Assembly (NCBI RefSeq): GCF_000959365.1
Contig: NZ_CP009556.1
Location: 2,170,001-2,234,000 of the forward strand
Length of the DNA: 64,000 bases
Source of the DNA: Burkholderia oklahomensis C6786
Lineage (GTDB): Bacteria > Pseudomonadota > Gammaproteobacteria > Burkholderiales > Burkholderiaceae
Direction of reading: 5' to 3'
Position numbers and translations under genes: made by a program. The notes under the pieces were generated by a model. The model was not told the DNA's origin. It ran no database searches and saw only the letters and a list, made by a program, of their open reading frames with translations. The stretch's first letter is position 1. Each line of letters begins with the position of its first letter. Below are positions 1 through 7,804 of this stretch, in pieces.

Positions 1-1
1 C

Positions 2-1432
2 CCGTCCGAATACGTCGCGAACGCGTACGAGCGGCTCGTGCGCGTCGATCTGCGCGATCCGTCGAAGTTCGAAGGCAGGATCGCGCAGTCGTGGAGCGTC
101 GGCGCCGACGGCGCGACCTACACGTTCAAGCTGCGCCCCGGCCTCAAGTTCCATTCGGGCAATCCGGTGACGGCCGACGACGTCGCATGGTCGCTGCAGC
201 GCACGGTGCGGCTCGACAAGGGACCGGCCGGCGTGCTCGCGGACCTGGGCCTCACGAAGGACAACGTCGCGCGGAAGGTGAGGAAGATCGACGATATGAC
301 CGTATCGATCGAAACCGACCGCAAGTACGCGCCGAGCTTCGTGCTGAACGTGCTGAGCGCCGATCCGGCGTCGATCGTCGACAAGAAGCTGCTGCTGTCG
401 CACGAGAAGAACGGCGACTTCGGCAACGGCTGGCTGAAGAACGCCGACGCGGGCTCCGGCCCGTACCAGCTCGTCAAGTGGACGCCGAACGAGAGCCTCG
501 TGCTGCAGCGCTTCGACGGCTACCGCACGCCGTATCCGATGAAGCGCATCGTGCTGCGGCACGTGCCCGAAGCGTCCGCGCAGCGCCTCCTGCTGGAGAA
601 CGGCGACGTCGACGCCGCCCGCAACCTGAGCCCCGACAGCCTCGATGCGCTGTCGAAGGCGGGCAAGATCAAGGTTGCGTCATGGCCCGTGTCCGCGCTG
701 CTGTACCTGAGCTTGAACACGAAGAATCCGAATCTCGCGAAGCCCGAGGTGCAGGAGGCGATGAAGTGGCTCGTCGACTACGACGGCATCCAGCGCAACA
801 TCGTCAGGACGACGTACAAGGTCCATCAGACCTTCCTGCCGGACGGCTTCCTCGGCGCGCTGAACGCGAATCCGTACCGGCAGAACGTCGCGAAGGCGAA
901 GGCGCTGCTCGCGAAAGCCGGGCTGCCGAACGGCTTCGCGGTGTCGATGGACATGCCGAACGACTATCCGTACGTCGAGATCGCGCAGGCGCTGCAGGCG
1001 AACTTCGCGCAAGGCGGGATCACCGTGAAGCTGATTCCGGGCGACGCGAAGCAGGCGATCGGCAAGTACCGCGCGCGCCAGCACGATATCTTCATCGGCG
1101 AATGGTCGCCCGACTACATGGACCCGAACAGCAATGCGCGCGGCTTCGCATGGAATCCTGACAATTCGGACAACGCGAAGCACAAGCTGCTTGCGTGGCG
1201 CAACGGCTGGGACGTGCCGCAGCTCACCGCGCAGACCGACGCGGCGCTCGCCGAGCCGTCGACCGCGAAGCGCGCGCAGCAGTATCAGGCGCTGCAGAAG
1301 GCGGTGCTCGCGAATTCGCCGTTCGTGATCATGTTCGAGAAGGTCGTGCAGGTCGCGACGCGGCCGGGCGTGACAGGCCCGGAGATCGGGCCGATCAACG
1401 ATCTCGTGTCGTACCAAACGCTGAAGAAGTGA
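2..1432 (+). CDS. ABC transporter dipeptide-binding protein (family 5), 5'-truncated by window edge
   Basis: Periplasmic solute-binding protein of the DppA/OppA/DdpA family. The reading frame is open from base 2, so the start codon and signal peptide lie upstream of the window. About 476 residues remain, ending in a TGA at 1430-1432. It is highly similar along its whole length to the complete binding protein at 7805-9406, with shared blocks such as FKLRxGLKFHSGNP, YKVHQTF and KYRARQHDI. It is therefore a recent paralogue and probably binds a similar dipeptide. The gene that follows is on the other strand, so its own transporter genes, if any, must lie upstream. Family assignment is firm; the substrate is inferred from the Ddp-like cluster nearby. 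Confidence 0.9.
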   Translation, partial: PSEYVANAYERLVRVDLRDPSKFEGRIAQSWSVGADGATYTFKLRPGLKFHSGNPVTADDVAWSLQRTVRLDKGPAGVLADLGLTKDNVARKVRKIDDMTVSIETDRKYAPSFVLNVLSADPASIVDKKLLLSHEKNGDFGNGWLKNADAGSGPYQLVKWTPNESLVLQRFDGYRTPYPMKRIVLRHVPEASAQRLLLENGDVDAARNLSPDSLDALSKAGKIKVASWPVSALLYLSLNTKNPNLAKPEVQEAMKWLVDYDGIQRNIVRTTYKVHQTFLPDGFLGALNANPYRQNVAKAKALLAKAGLPNGFAVSMDMPNDYPYVEIAQALQANFAQGGITVKLIPGDAKQAIGKYRARQHDIFIGEWSPDYMDPNSNARGFAWNPDNSDNAKHKLLAWRNGWDVPQLTAQTDAALAEPSTAKRAQQYQALQKAVLANSPFVIMFEKVVQVATRPGVTGPEIGPINDLVSYQTLKK

Positions 1433-1452
1433 CGACGCCGGCGTGCGCTCGC

Positions 1453-1482
1453 GCTTGGGCTTGGGCTTGGGCTTGGGCTTGG
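1453..1482. repeat. Hexanucleotide microsatellite (GCTTGG)x5
   Basis: Five perfect copies of GCTTGG, just 3' of the truncated binding-protein gene and between two convergent genes. Short G+C-rich tandem repeats of this kind vary in copy number in the B. pseudomallei group. Here it lies outside any supported reading frame. Confidence 0.9.
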
Positions 1483-1645
1483 GCTCGCGCGATCACGTCG
1501 CCGCGATTCGTCTCGACGCCGTGATCGTCGGCCGGCTCGTCGTTCGGAGTCGCATCCGAAATCGCGGCCGGCGCATATCGCCGAGGCCGGCATATACGCC
1601 GGCCTCAGCAATCTTGCGAACCCCATGCGCGCCGACGCCCACCCG

Positions 1646-2251
1646 TCACGGCAGCCATTGCGTCTTGAACATCAGCGTGATCCGCATCGTCGGGCATGCG
1701 CGCGACACGCCGCGCGCGACGTGGTAGACGAAGCCCGGAAAAATCAGCAGCCGGTTCGGCTTCGGATACACCGCGGACAGGATGTCGCTGCGATCCTTGT
1801 TGAAGAGTATCGTCTCGCCGCCCCAATCGGGATCCCAGTGCTCGTGCGGGTAATACACCGCCGTGCACGCGCCCGTCGCGAGCGAATCCGTATGCACCGA
1901 GCCATCGGTGCCGTAAGGAAGGCCGTTCGCGTAGCAGCTGCGCAGTTCGTGCCGCTTCAGATAGGTTTTCGCCAGTCGTTGCCAGCATGCATGCAACAGC
2001 GGCGCGGCACGCGCCAGTTCGTCGCCTGCGCCCGGCCCGACGCCGGATTGAGCAGGATCCGTCGCGCCCGCGAAATGCCGATTCCAGAATGGCTGCGTCC
2101 CCGCGCCGTCATGCGAGCGCCAGCCGTGGCTCCATTGGCCCGTCGACAGGAATCGGTGGATCTCCGCGTGCTCGCGCGGCGGCAGCAGATCGTCGACGAT
2201 CGTGATGTCCTGCCAGGCGCCGGACGCGCCCGGCCGGGATGAAATGTCCAT
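1646..2251 (-). CDS. bcaB: BcaB-like prolyl 4-hydroxylase (2OG-Fe(II) oxygenase)
   Basis: A 201-residue 2-oxoglutarate/Fe(II)-dependent dioxygenase of the prolyl-4-hydroxylase alpha-subunit type. The iron-binding HxD is visible in GSVHTDSLATG, the distal His and 2-oxoglutarate Arg in the C-terminal VYHVARGVSR stretch, and the typical WDPDWGGETILF strand lies between. The start at 2251 is chosen because GGAG stands 8 bases before it. It lies 96 bp downstream of the subtilisin autotransporter on the same strand. In B. pseudomallei an autotransporter (bcaA) is immediately followed by a putative prolyl 4-hydroxylase named bcaB, which is the basis for the symbol. It may hydroxylate the autotransporter or another protein; that is inference. 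Confidence 0.88.
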   Translation of the reverse strand: MDISSRPGASGAWQDITIVDDLLPPREHAEIHRFLSTGQWSHGWRSHDGAGTQPFWNRHFAGATDPAQSGVGPGAGDELARAAPLLHACWQRLAKTYLKRHELRSCYANGLPYGTDGSVHTDSLATGACTAVYYPHEHWDPDWGGETILFNKDRSDILSAVYPKPNRLLIFPGFVYHVARGVSRACPTMRITLMFKTQWLP

Positions 2252-2347
2252 CGTGTCTCCGTGAATGTCGATGACGGCCCGATGCGCCGCCCGCGCGGCC
2301 GAAACGGCCACGCACGCGACGCGCGAGGCCCGCGCCCCGAGCGCCCG

Positions 2348-5300
2348 TCAGAACTTCCAGTGCAGGCTGCCTTGCACCGCATGATCCGACTGTCGGCTTG
2401 CCAGCGATCCCGAGTAGCCGACGCTCAGCAGCCCGTTCCTGCCGAGCTCGAGCGCGGCGCTCAGGTTCAGCACCGCCGCATCCTTCGCCACCGGCACGCT
2501 CGACACGGAAAACACGCTGCTCCCCGTCGCGAACGCGAGCGAGCCGACCGGCTGCCCGCCCGTCAGCGCGTGCTGCCAGCCCGCGCTGCCTTGCAGCGTC
2601 AGTTGCAGCCGGGACGTGAGGCCCAGCCGCGTCTCGCCGCGCACGCCGAGCGTCGAGAACGTCACGTCATGATTGCCTTCCTGCACGCGCAGCGCCGCCG
2701 CGCCGCCGGTTTCGGTCGTCCCGTGGTTCTTCAGATGCACGTACGCGATCCGGCCGAACGGCTCGACCGTCGCGGCGCCGAGCGCGAACTGGTAGCCGGT
2801 CTCGCCGAATACCTGCGTCGTTTCCGCGTTCAGCGTGGTCGTCTCGTTTTCGGCGGCCGCACCGTATTGCACCGCGCGGTCGACTCCGCCGCGATGCCAT
2901 GCGTGCGCGGCGCCGACGCGCACGCCGAGCGCGCCGGGCTGCCAGCCCGCATACGCGCCGAGGTGGAAGCTGTCGAACGATGCGGACGACGGCTGATCCT
3001 TCAGATTCACGCCGGTGTGGCTGTAGCCGGCGAAACCGCCCGCCCGGAGGCCGTCGCGCACGGCCGCGTCCGCGCCGGCGAGAAAGCCGCCCGTCGAGTT
3101 CGTGTAGCCGTTGACGCCGCCGCCTCCGCTAGCGCCGCCCCACGAACCGAGCAGCCTCGCCCATACGCCGGGCCGGCCCGGCGCGCCGCGCACCGTCCAC
3201 AAGCGGTCGAGCGCCGCGTCGCGCACCTGCCGGCTCTCGTTGATGAGCGCCGCGTAGGCCGCCGGGTAGATCTCGCCCGTCAGCTGCGCGAGCGTCGCCT
3301 GCGGCGCCTGCGCCGACGCCGCGAACAGCACGCTGTTGTAGACCGCGCTGCCCGGATTCAGAGTTTCCAGCGCATCGGCGACGCTGCGCTCGTTGTCGGT
3401 GCGCGCGACGCTCGCGAACGGCGTCGCATTGCGATCGATCGTCAGGCTCACGTTCGTCGGGCCGTAGGCCAGCACCGGGTCGACGAACAGATAGCCGCCC
3501 GGCGCATCGAACCTGCCTTCGACGCCGCCCGCCGCGCTCAGGATCTCGAAGCGCCGGCCCAGCACCGAGCGCGACTGGCCGGGCGTGAGCGGAGGCGGCG
3601 CGTTCTCGAGCGCGAGCGTCACCGCGCCGCCCTCGATCCGCGCCTGGCCGCCGGCATCGATCCGGTCGCTCGCACCGCTCGGCGACACCTCGACCGCATA
3701 GGTCGAACCCTGCGCGAAGCGCACGTCGCCCGATACCGTCAGCGCGCCGACCGAATGCCCGGGCGCGACGGTGCCGTTGGCCGCCGCGGTGAGCGTGCGC
3801 ATCGTGCCGTTGCCGTTCACGACGCCGCCGTTGCCGACCGACACGCCGCCGCTCGCGCCGTCGAGCGACGCCCGGCCGCCGTCGACCGTCACGTCGGCGG
3901 TCCGGCCCGTGATCGCCGCGACGCCGAGCGCACCGACCGCGACGTTGCCGCTCGTTCCGCCGAGCGACGCAAAGCCGCTCGCCACCCGCACGTCCGCCGT
4001 CGTGCCGGTGACGGCCGCCGAGCCCTGCCGGTCCACCGACAGGTTCGCGCTCGTCCCCGCGATCGTCGCGACGCCGCCGTTGACGGCAATGTCGGCCGCA
4101 CGGCCGTTCACCGTGAGCCGCCCCGCCGGATTGACCACGGCGCCCGCCGCGATCGATCCGTCGATCCTCAGCTCGCCGCCGTCGACCGTCGTCAGCCCGC
4201 GATAGGTGTTCGCGCCGGCAAGCGTCAACGTGCCGCCGCCCGACTTCACGAGGCTGCCCTGATACGCGCGCGCCTGATAGGCCGCCTCGCGCGCGGCGCC
4301 GACCGCATAGTCGATCCTGTCGCCGTCGCTCGCGCCGGCGGGCAGCCCGCGCTCCCAGCCCTTCGTCCTCAGCGTATCGAGCCACGCCCGGTGCTCGGCG
4401 TCGTCCTCCAGCTTGCGCGCGGCGAGCGCGACGTCGGAGATGTCGTTCGACCACACGTCCGCGACGCCCGACGGCAGCGCCGCGTCGAACGTGCCGAGCA
4501 ACTGGCCAGGACCGTTCATCGCCTTTCTCAGATCGACGAGCCCCCAGCCGCCGAACGTGTTCGGCACGTTCGACGCGCCCGGCTTCGCCGGATGCACGGT
4601 CGAGAACAGCCCGTTGTTGGTGTAGTCCGGCCGGCTCGGGTCCGGCTCCATGTTCTGCGCCGTCGTGAACATCACGGACAGCGCCTGCTCGCTCGTCATG
4701 TACGGGAAACGCTCCATGATCAGCGCGAGCGCGGCCGACGCGTGCGGCGCGGCCGCCGACGTACCGTTGAAGTTCGCATAGGTCGCGCCCGTCGGCGCCG
4801 CCGGGCTGCCCGAGTACGACGTGGACGGCACGCCGGTCGGCGCCATCACGCACCACCACTTCGCGATCCCGCACTTGTTGTAGACCTGGCCGCTCAACTG
4901 GTCGTAGCCCGTCGTCGTCATCCAGTGTCCTTCGAGCTCCGGATGGAAGTACGCGTACGCGCCGCGCAGGCTGGCGTTGTCGTAGCCGGTGTTGCCCGCG
5001 CTGAAGTTGTTGATCACGCCGTCGCGCGACACCTTGGCGGCCGCGTCGAGCCATGTGCCCTGGCCGGTGCGGATGCGAACCGCCTCGTGCAGCTTGTACG
5101 CGTCGGCGACGTGCTTCGGCGTGCTGTAGTTTTCGTCGACCGGCTGCGAGCCCCAGCTATTGCTGATGATCCGCACGCCTTTCGCGGCGAGCGCGTCGTA
5201 GACCTCGGCGAAATACTTCGCGTCCGACGCGGGAAACTTCGGATCCGACACGCCGAACCGGAAGCCGTCCGTCGCGTTCGTGTTGCCGACGAACACCTTC

Positions 5301-5746
5301 GCGTCCGGCGCGACGCCGTGCATGCCGGCGCCGTCGCGCGCCCCGCCGACGACGCCGCTCACGAGCGTGCCGTGATTGTTGTTGCTCGCGTTCAGCACGC
5401 CCGATACGCCCGCCGCCGTCACCGGAACGAACCGGCTGTCGGACAGTTCCGGATGCTGCGCGTAGTAGCCGGAGTCCAGCACGCCGATCGAGACGTTCGC
5501 GCCGGTGTAGCCGGCCGCATACGCATACTCGGCGTGCATCGCGCCGAGCCCCCACTCCTTCGTGAACTCCGGCGTGCGCCAGCTCGCCGGATCGCCTCGC
5601 CGGCCCGGGTCCTGGTATGGCGCGACGGGCGCGGCCTGCGTCCATCCGGGGCGGGCCACGGCCGCGGCGGCGGCGGCGACGACCACGGGAACCAGCAGCT
5701 TCGACCCTGCGCGCTTCATCGTTCTCGGATATTTACGCCGGGCCAT
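2348..5746 (-). CDS. bcaA: Subtilisin-domain classical autotransporter BcaA
   Basis: An 1132-residue type Va secreted protein. From the ATG at 5746 (GAGGAG 8 bases upstream) it has a basic N terminus and a hydrophobic signal segment (about 16-36). A peptidase S8 domain follows with all three catalytic residues: Asp91 in VLDSGYY, His125 in NNHGTLVSG and Ser330 in NGTSAAAP, with an oxyanion Asn in SAGNTG. Around residues 495-660 come an autotransporter-associated repeat (GGTLTLAGANTYRG) and a run of short degenerate repeats. The last ~270 residues form the outer-membrane beta-barrel, ending in the classical aromatic HWKF. Family and architecture match BcaA of B. pseudomallei, including the bcaB partner behind it. 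An earlier ATG at 5785 would add 13 residues without a better ribosome site. Confidence 0.93.
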   Translation of the reverse strand: MARRKYPRTMKRAGSKLLVPVVVAAAAAAVARPGWTQAAPVAPYQDPGRRGDPASWRTPEFTKEWGLGAMHAEYAYAAGYTGANVSIGVLDSGYYAQHPELSDSRFVPVTAAGVSGVLNASNNNHGTLVSGVVGGARDGAGMHGVAPDAKVFVGNTNATDGFRFGVSDPKFPASDAKYFAEVYDALAAKGVRIISNSWGSQPVDENYSTPKHVADAYKLHEAVRIRTGQGTWLDAAAKVSRDGVINNFSAGNTGYDNASLRGAYAYFHPELEGHWMTTTGYDQLSGQVYNKCGIAKWWCVMAPTGVPSTSYSGSPAAPTGATYANFNGTSAAAPHASAALALIMERFPYMTSEQALSVMFTTAQNMEPDPSRPDYTNNGLFSTVHPAKPGASNVPNTFGGWGLVDLRKAMNGPGQLLGTFDAALPSGVADVWSNDISDVALAARKLEDDAEHRAWLDTLRTKGWERGLPAGASDGDRIDYAVGAAREAAYQARAYQGSLVKSGGGTLTLAGANTYRGLTTVDGGELRIDGSIAAGAVVNPAGRLTVNGRAADIAVNGGVATIAGTSANLSVDRQGSAAVTGTTADVRVASGFASLGGTSGNVAVGALGVAAITGRTADVTVDGGRASLDGASGGVSVGNGGVVNGNGTMRTLTAAANGTVAPGHSVGALTVSGDVRFAQGSTYAVEVSPSGASDRIDAGGQARIEGGAVTLALENAPPPLTPGQSRSVLGRRFEILSAAGGVEGRFDAPGGYLFVDPVLAYGPTNVSLTIDRNATPFASVARTDNERSVADALETLNPGSAVYNSVLFAASAQAPQATLAQLTGEIYPAAYAALINESRQVRDAALDRLWTVRGAPGRPGVWARLLGSWGGASGGGGVNGYTNSTGGFLAGADAAVRDGLRAGGFAGYSHTGVNLKDQPSSASFDSFHLGAYAGWQPGALGVRVGAAHAWHRGGVDRAVQYGAAAENETTTLNAETTQVFGETGYQFALGAATVEPFGRIAYVHLKNHGTTETGGAAALRVQEGNHDVTFSTLGVRGETRLGLTSRLQLTLQGSAGWQHALTGGQPVGSLAFATGSSVFSVSSVPVAKDAAVLNLSAALELGRNGLLSVGYSGSLASRQSDHAVQGSLHWKF

Positions 5747-6226
5747 TGAGGTTCTCCTCGTTTTCCGATTTATTCGTCCTTCCAATACGGATCATTGATT
5801 TTTCTCCTTTTATTATTGGCGGCTCAATTGCCTTGCCTCACTCTCTTCGTACGCATGTCCGCCTCCCGGCGACCGGCCTCGTCGCCGCGGCAGCTCAGTC
5901 CCGGCTTGGCGCGCGCCCACGGCCAATGGCGCGCGTCGCCGAACCGGCACCGTCCGCTCGCTTGCTCTGCTTGGAACAGGCGGTTAAACGGACGGCGATT
6001 TACATTAAAATGTAATGTTATGTAATGCGATCGAAATGAGACACGAACAAAAACATCCGCGCAATACTTCAGCCGCAATTCGTTACTCAATGGATTTACG
6101 TCGCCAATAATTGGACGCTATGAATAGCGAAACTCAATAGATTTTTTAATGTGGCGCGCCGTATTTTGTCTTTGTTAGATAGATGACAATTCCATCGATT
6201 CCGACAATCAATTAACACGCGCATCC
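5747..6226. other. Divergent intergenic region between bcaA and the rpiR gene
   Basis: About 480 bp separating divergently transcribed genes, so it should hold both promoters. The half nearest the regulator (about 5995-6226) is much richer in A+T than the flanking genes. It contains an inverted repeat (separate entry). No convincing open frame was seen on either strand. Confidence 0.7.
6000..6027. promoter_or_regulatory. Putative RpiR-type operator, TTACAT-TAAA-ATGTAA plus a spaced half-repeat
   Basis: A perfect inverted repeat of six bases (6000-6005 and 6010-6015) around TAAA. The octamer ATGTAATG then occurs at 6010-6017 and again at 6020-6027, exactly ten bases apart, which puts both on one face of the helix. 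It lies about 200 bp before the RpiR-family gene. Regulators of that family bind A+T-rich palindromes of this general form. The assignment to this regulator is inference. Confidence 0.45.
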
Positions 6227-7117
6227 ATGCCCCCCGCCTTCGCCCGGACCGTCGAAGCCCGCTTTGCCGAACTGACGCCCACGGCAAAGCGCATCGCGAG
6301 CTACATGCTCGCGAATCTCGACCGGCTCGGCCTCGAAACCGCGGATCAGATCGCCCGGCAGACCGGCACGAGCGGCATCTCGGTCGGACGCTTCCTGCGC
6401 AGCGTCGGCTACCGCAATCTCGACGACCTGAAGCGCGAACTGCGCGGCACGACCGAGCGGCCATGGATGATCACCGACCGCCTCGACGAATACCGCCGCG
6501 TGACGAGCACATTCGCGCCGGCAAGCGACGAGGCTGCGCCGGTCGGCGCGCCCGGCCCGCTCGACGATGCGCTCGCGCGCGAGCTCGACGCGATCCGCCA
6601 CGTGTACCGGCTCGCGCGCACGCCGGCGTTCGCGCAAGTCGCGGACCGCGTCGCGCAGGCGGATGCGGTGTTCATCCTCGGTATCCAGTCGACGCGCGGG
6701 ATCAGCAACGCGTTCCACAGCTACCTCGAATATCTGCGGCCGCGCGTGTTCTATTCGGACGGGATGTCGGGCTCGTATGTCGATTCGCTGAACGCCGAAT
6801 TCGCCGATCCGTACTGCATCGTCACCGACACGCGCGCGTATTCGCGGATCGCGCGCCGCTATTGCGAGGCGGCCGTCGCGCGCGGCGTGCGCTTCGCGCT
6901 CGTCACCGACGTCTACTGCCCGTGGGCGCGCGAGCTGCCGTGCGACCTGCTGCAGGTGAAGACCGACATCGGCCAATTCTGGGATTCGCTCGCGCCGCTC
7001 ACGTGCCTGTTCAACCTGCTGATCAGCGCGGTCGTCGACCGGCTCGGCGATGCGATCGACGCGCGCGTCGCCCGCAACCGCGAGCTGCAGCGCGAGCTCG
7101 ATCAATTCGAACCGTGA
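6227..7117 (+). CDS. MurR/RpiR-family transcriptional regulator
   Basis: A 296-residue regulator. The N-terminal ~80 residues are an RpiR helix-turn-helix (LTPTAKRIASYML, then TSGISVGRFLRSVGY). The rest is a SIS-type sugar-phosphate-binding fold (around 125-260, with VFILGIQSTRGISN). Members sense phosphosugars or cell-wall amino sugars. Its stop codon overlaps the start of the VanX-like dipeptidase gene (TGATG at 7115-7119), so the two are translationally coupled. Local control of the D-Ala-D-Ala uptake genes is therefore likely. A link to peptidoglycan recycling would fit both MurR relatives and the downstream genes, but the effector is unknown. Confidence 0.9.
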   Translation: MPPAFARTVEARFAELTPTAKRIASYMLANLDRLGLETADQIARQTGTSGISVGRFLRSVGYRNLDDLKRELRGTTERPWMITDRLDEYRRVTSTFAPASDEAAPVGAPGPLDDALARELDAIRHVYRLARTPAFAQVADRVAQADAVFILGIQSTRGISNAFHSYLEYLRPRVFYSDGMSGSYVDSLNAEFADPYCIVTDTRAYSRIARRYCEAAVARGVRFALVTDVYCPWARELPCDLLQVKTDIGQFWDSLAPLTCLFNLLISAVVDRLGDAIDARVARNRELQRELDQFEP

Positions 7118-7692
7118 TGCCGCATCCGATGACACGTCCACACCTCGTCGAAATCACGCCTCGCACGCACGACGTCGACATCGACCTCGTCTACGCGACC
7201 GGCCGCAACTTCACCGGCCGGCCGATCTACGCCCGCGCGCACTGCCTGCTGCTCGAGCCCGCGGAAGCGGCGCTGCGCCGCGCGACGGCGATCGCCGCGC
7301 AGATCGGCATGCGCCTGCGCATCTACGACGCTTACCGGCCGCCGCAGGCGCAGCAGGTGTTGTGGTCGTTCCTGCCGGACCGGAACTTCGTCGCCGACCT
7401 CGGCCTCGGCTCGAATCACAGCCGCGGCACCGCGCTCGACCTGACGCTCGTCGACGCGCACGGCGACGCGCTCGACATGGGCACGGGCTTCGACGAGATG
7501 GTGACGGCGTCGCGCCATTTTCACGACGGCCTGCCCGAGTCCGTGCAGCGCAACCGGCTGCTGCTGCTCGGCGTGATGCACGCGGCGGGCTTCGCGCACA
7601 TTCCTGAAGAATGGTGGCATTACGAGCTGCCCGGCTCGCGCGCGTTCCCACCGATCGACAACGCGGCGAGCGGATCGTGGCGGCTGATGTGA
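7117..7692 (+). CDS. ddpX: D-alanyl-D-alanine dipeptidase (VanX/DdpX family)
   Basis: A 191-residue zinc dipeptidase that cleaves D-Ala-D-Ala. The M15D signature residues are all present: His101 and Asp108 in SNHSRGTALDL, Glu165 and His168 in EEWWHYE, and the transition-state Arg in DAYRPP. The His-Asp and Glu-His spacings match VanX. There is no signal peptide, so it acts in the cytoplasm on imported dipeptide. It overlaps the regulator upstream by one base and is followed 112 bp later by a complete dipeptide ABC transporter, as in the E. coli ddpXABCDF order. There are no vanH/vanA-like ligase genes in the window, so scavenging of wall dipeptide is more likely than glycopeptide resistance. 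Confidence 0.92.
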   Translation: MPHPMTRPHLVEITPRTHDVDIDLVYATGRNFTGRPIYARAHCLLLEPAEAALRRATAIAAQIGMRLRIYDAYRPPQAQQVLWSFLPDRNFVADLGLGSNHSRGTALDLTLVDAHGDALDMGTGFDEMVTASRHFHDGLPESVQRNRLLLLGVMHAAGFAHIPEEWWHYELPGSRAFPPIDNAASGSWRLM

Positions 7693-7804
7693 CGCCCGCC
7701 CGCGCCGCCCGCGCCGCACGCGACAAGCCTGCCGCGCCCGCCCGCAACCGGGTCGAAGCCCAGGCCGCCGCCTTCACTCCGAATCCCTGCCCCATGGAGC
7801 GCGT

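Noticed and set aside
2261..5749. A 1162-codon open frame on the plus strand opposite bcaA
   Set aside because: It is the antisense shadow of bcaA: very rich in Arg/Ala/Val, no family resemblance, while the minus strand has a complete catalytic triad and barrel.
7117..7692. VanX-like gene considered as a glycopeptide-resistance determinant
   Set aside because: No vanH, vanA/B ligase or VanRS genes are present, and a Gram-negative host with a dipeptide ABC transporter next to it fits nutrient scavenging.
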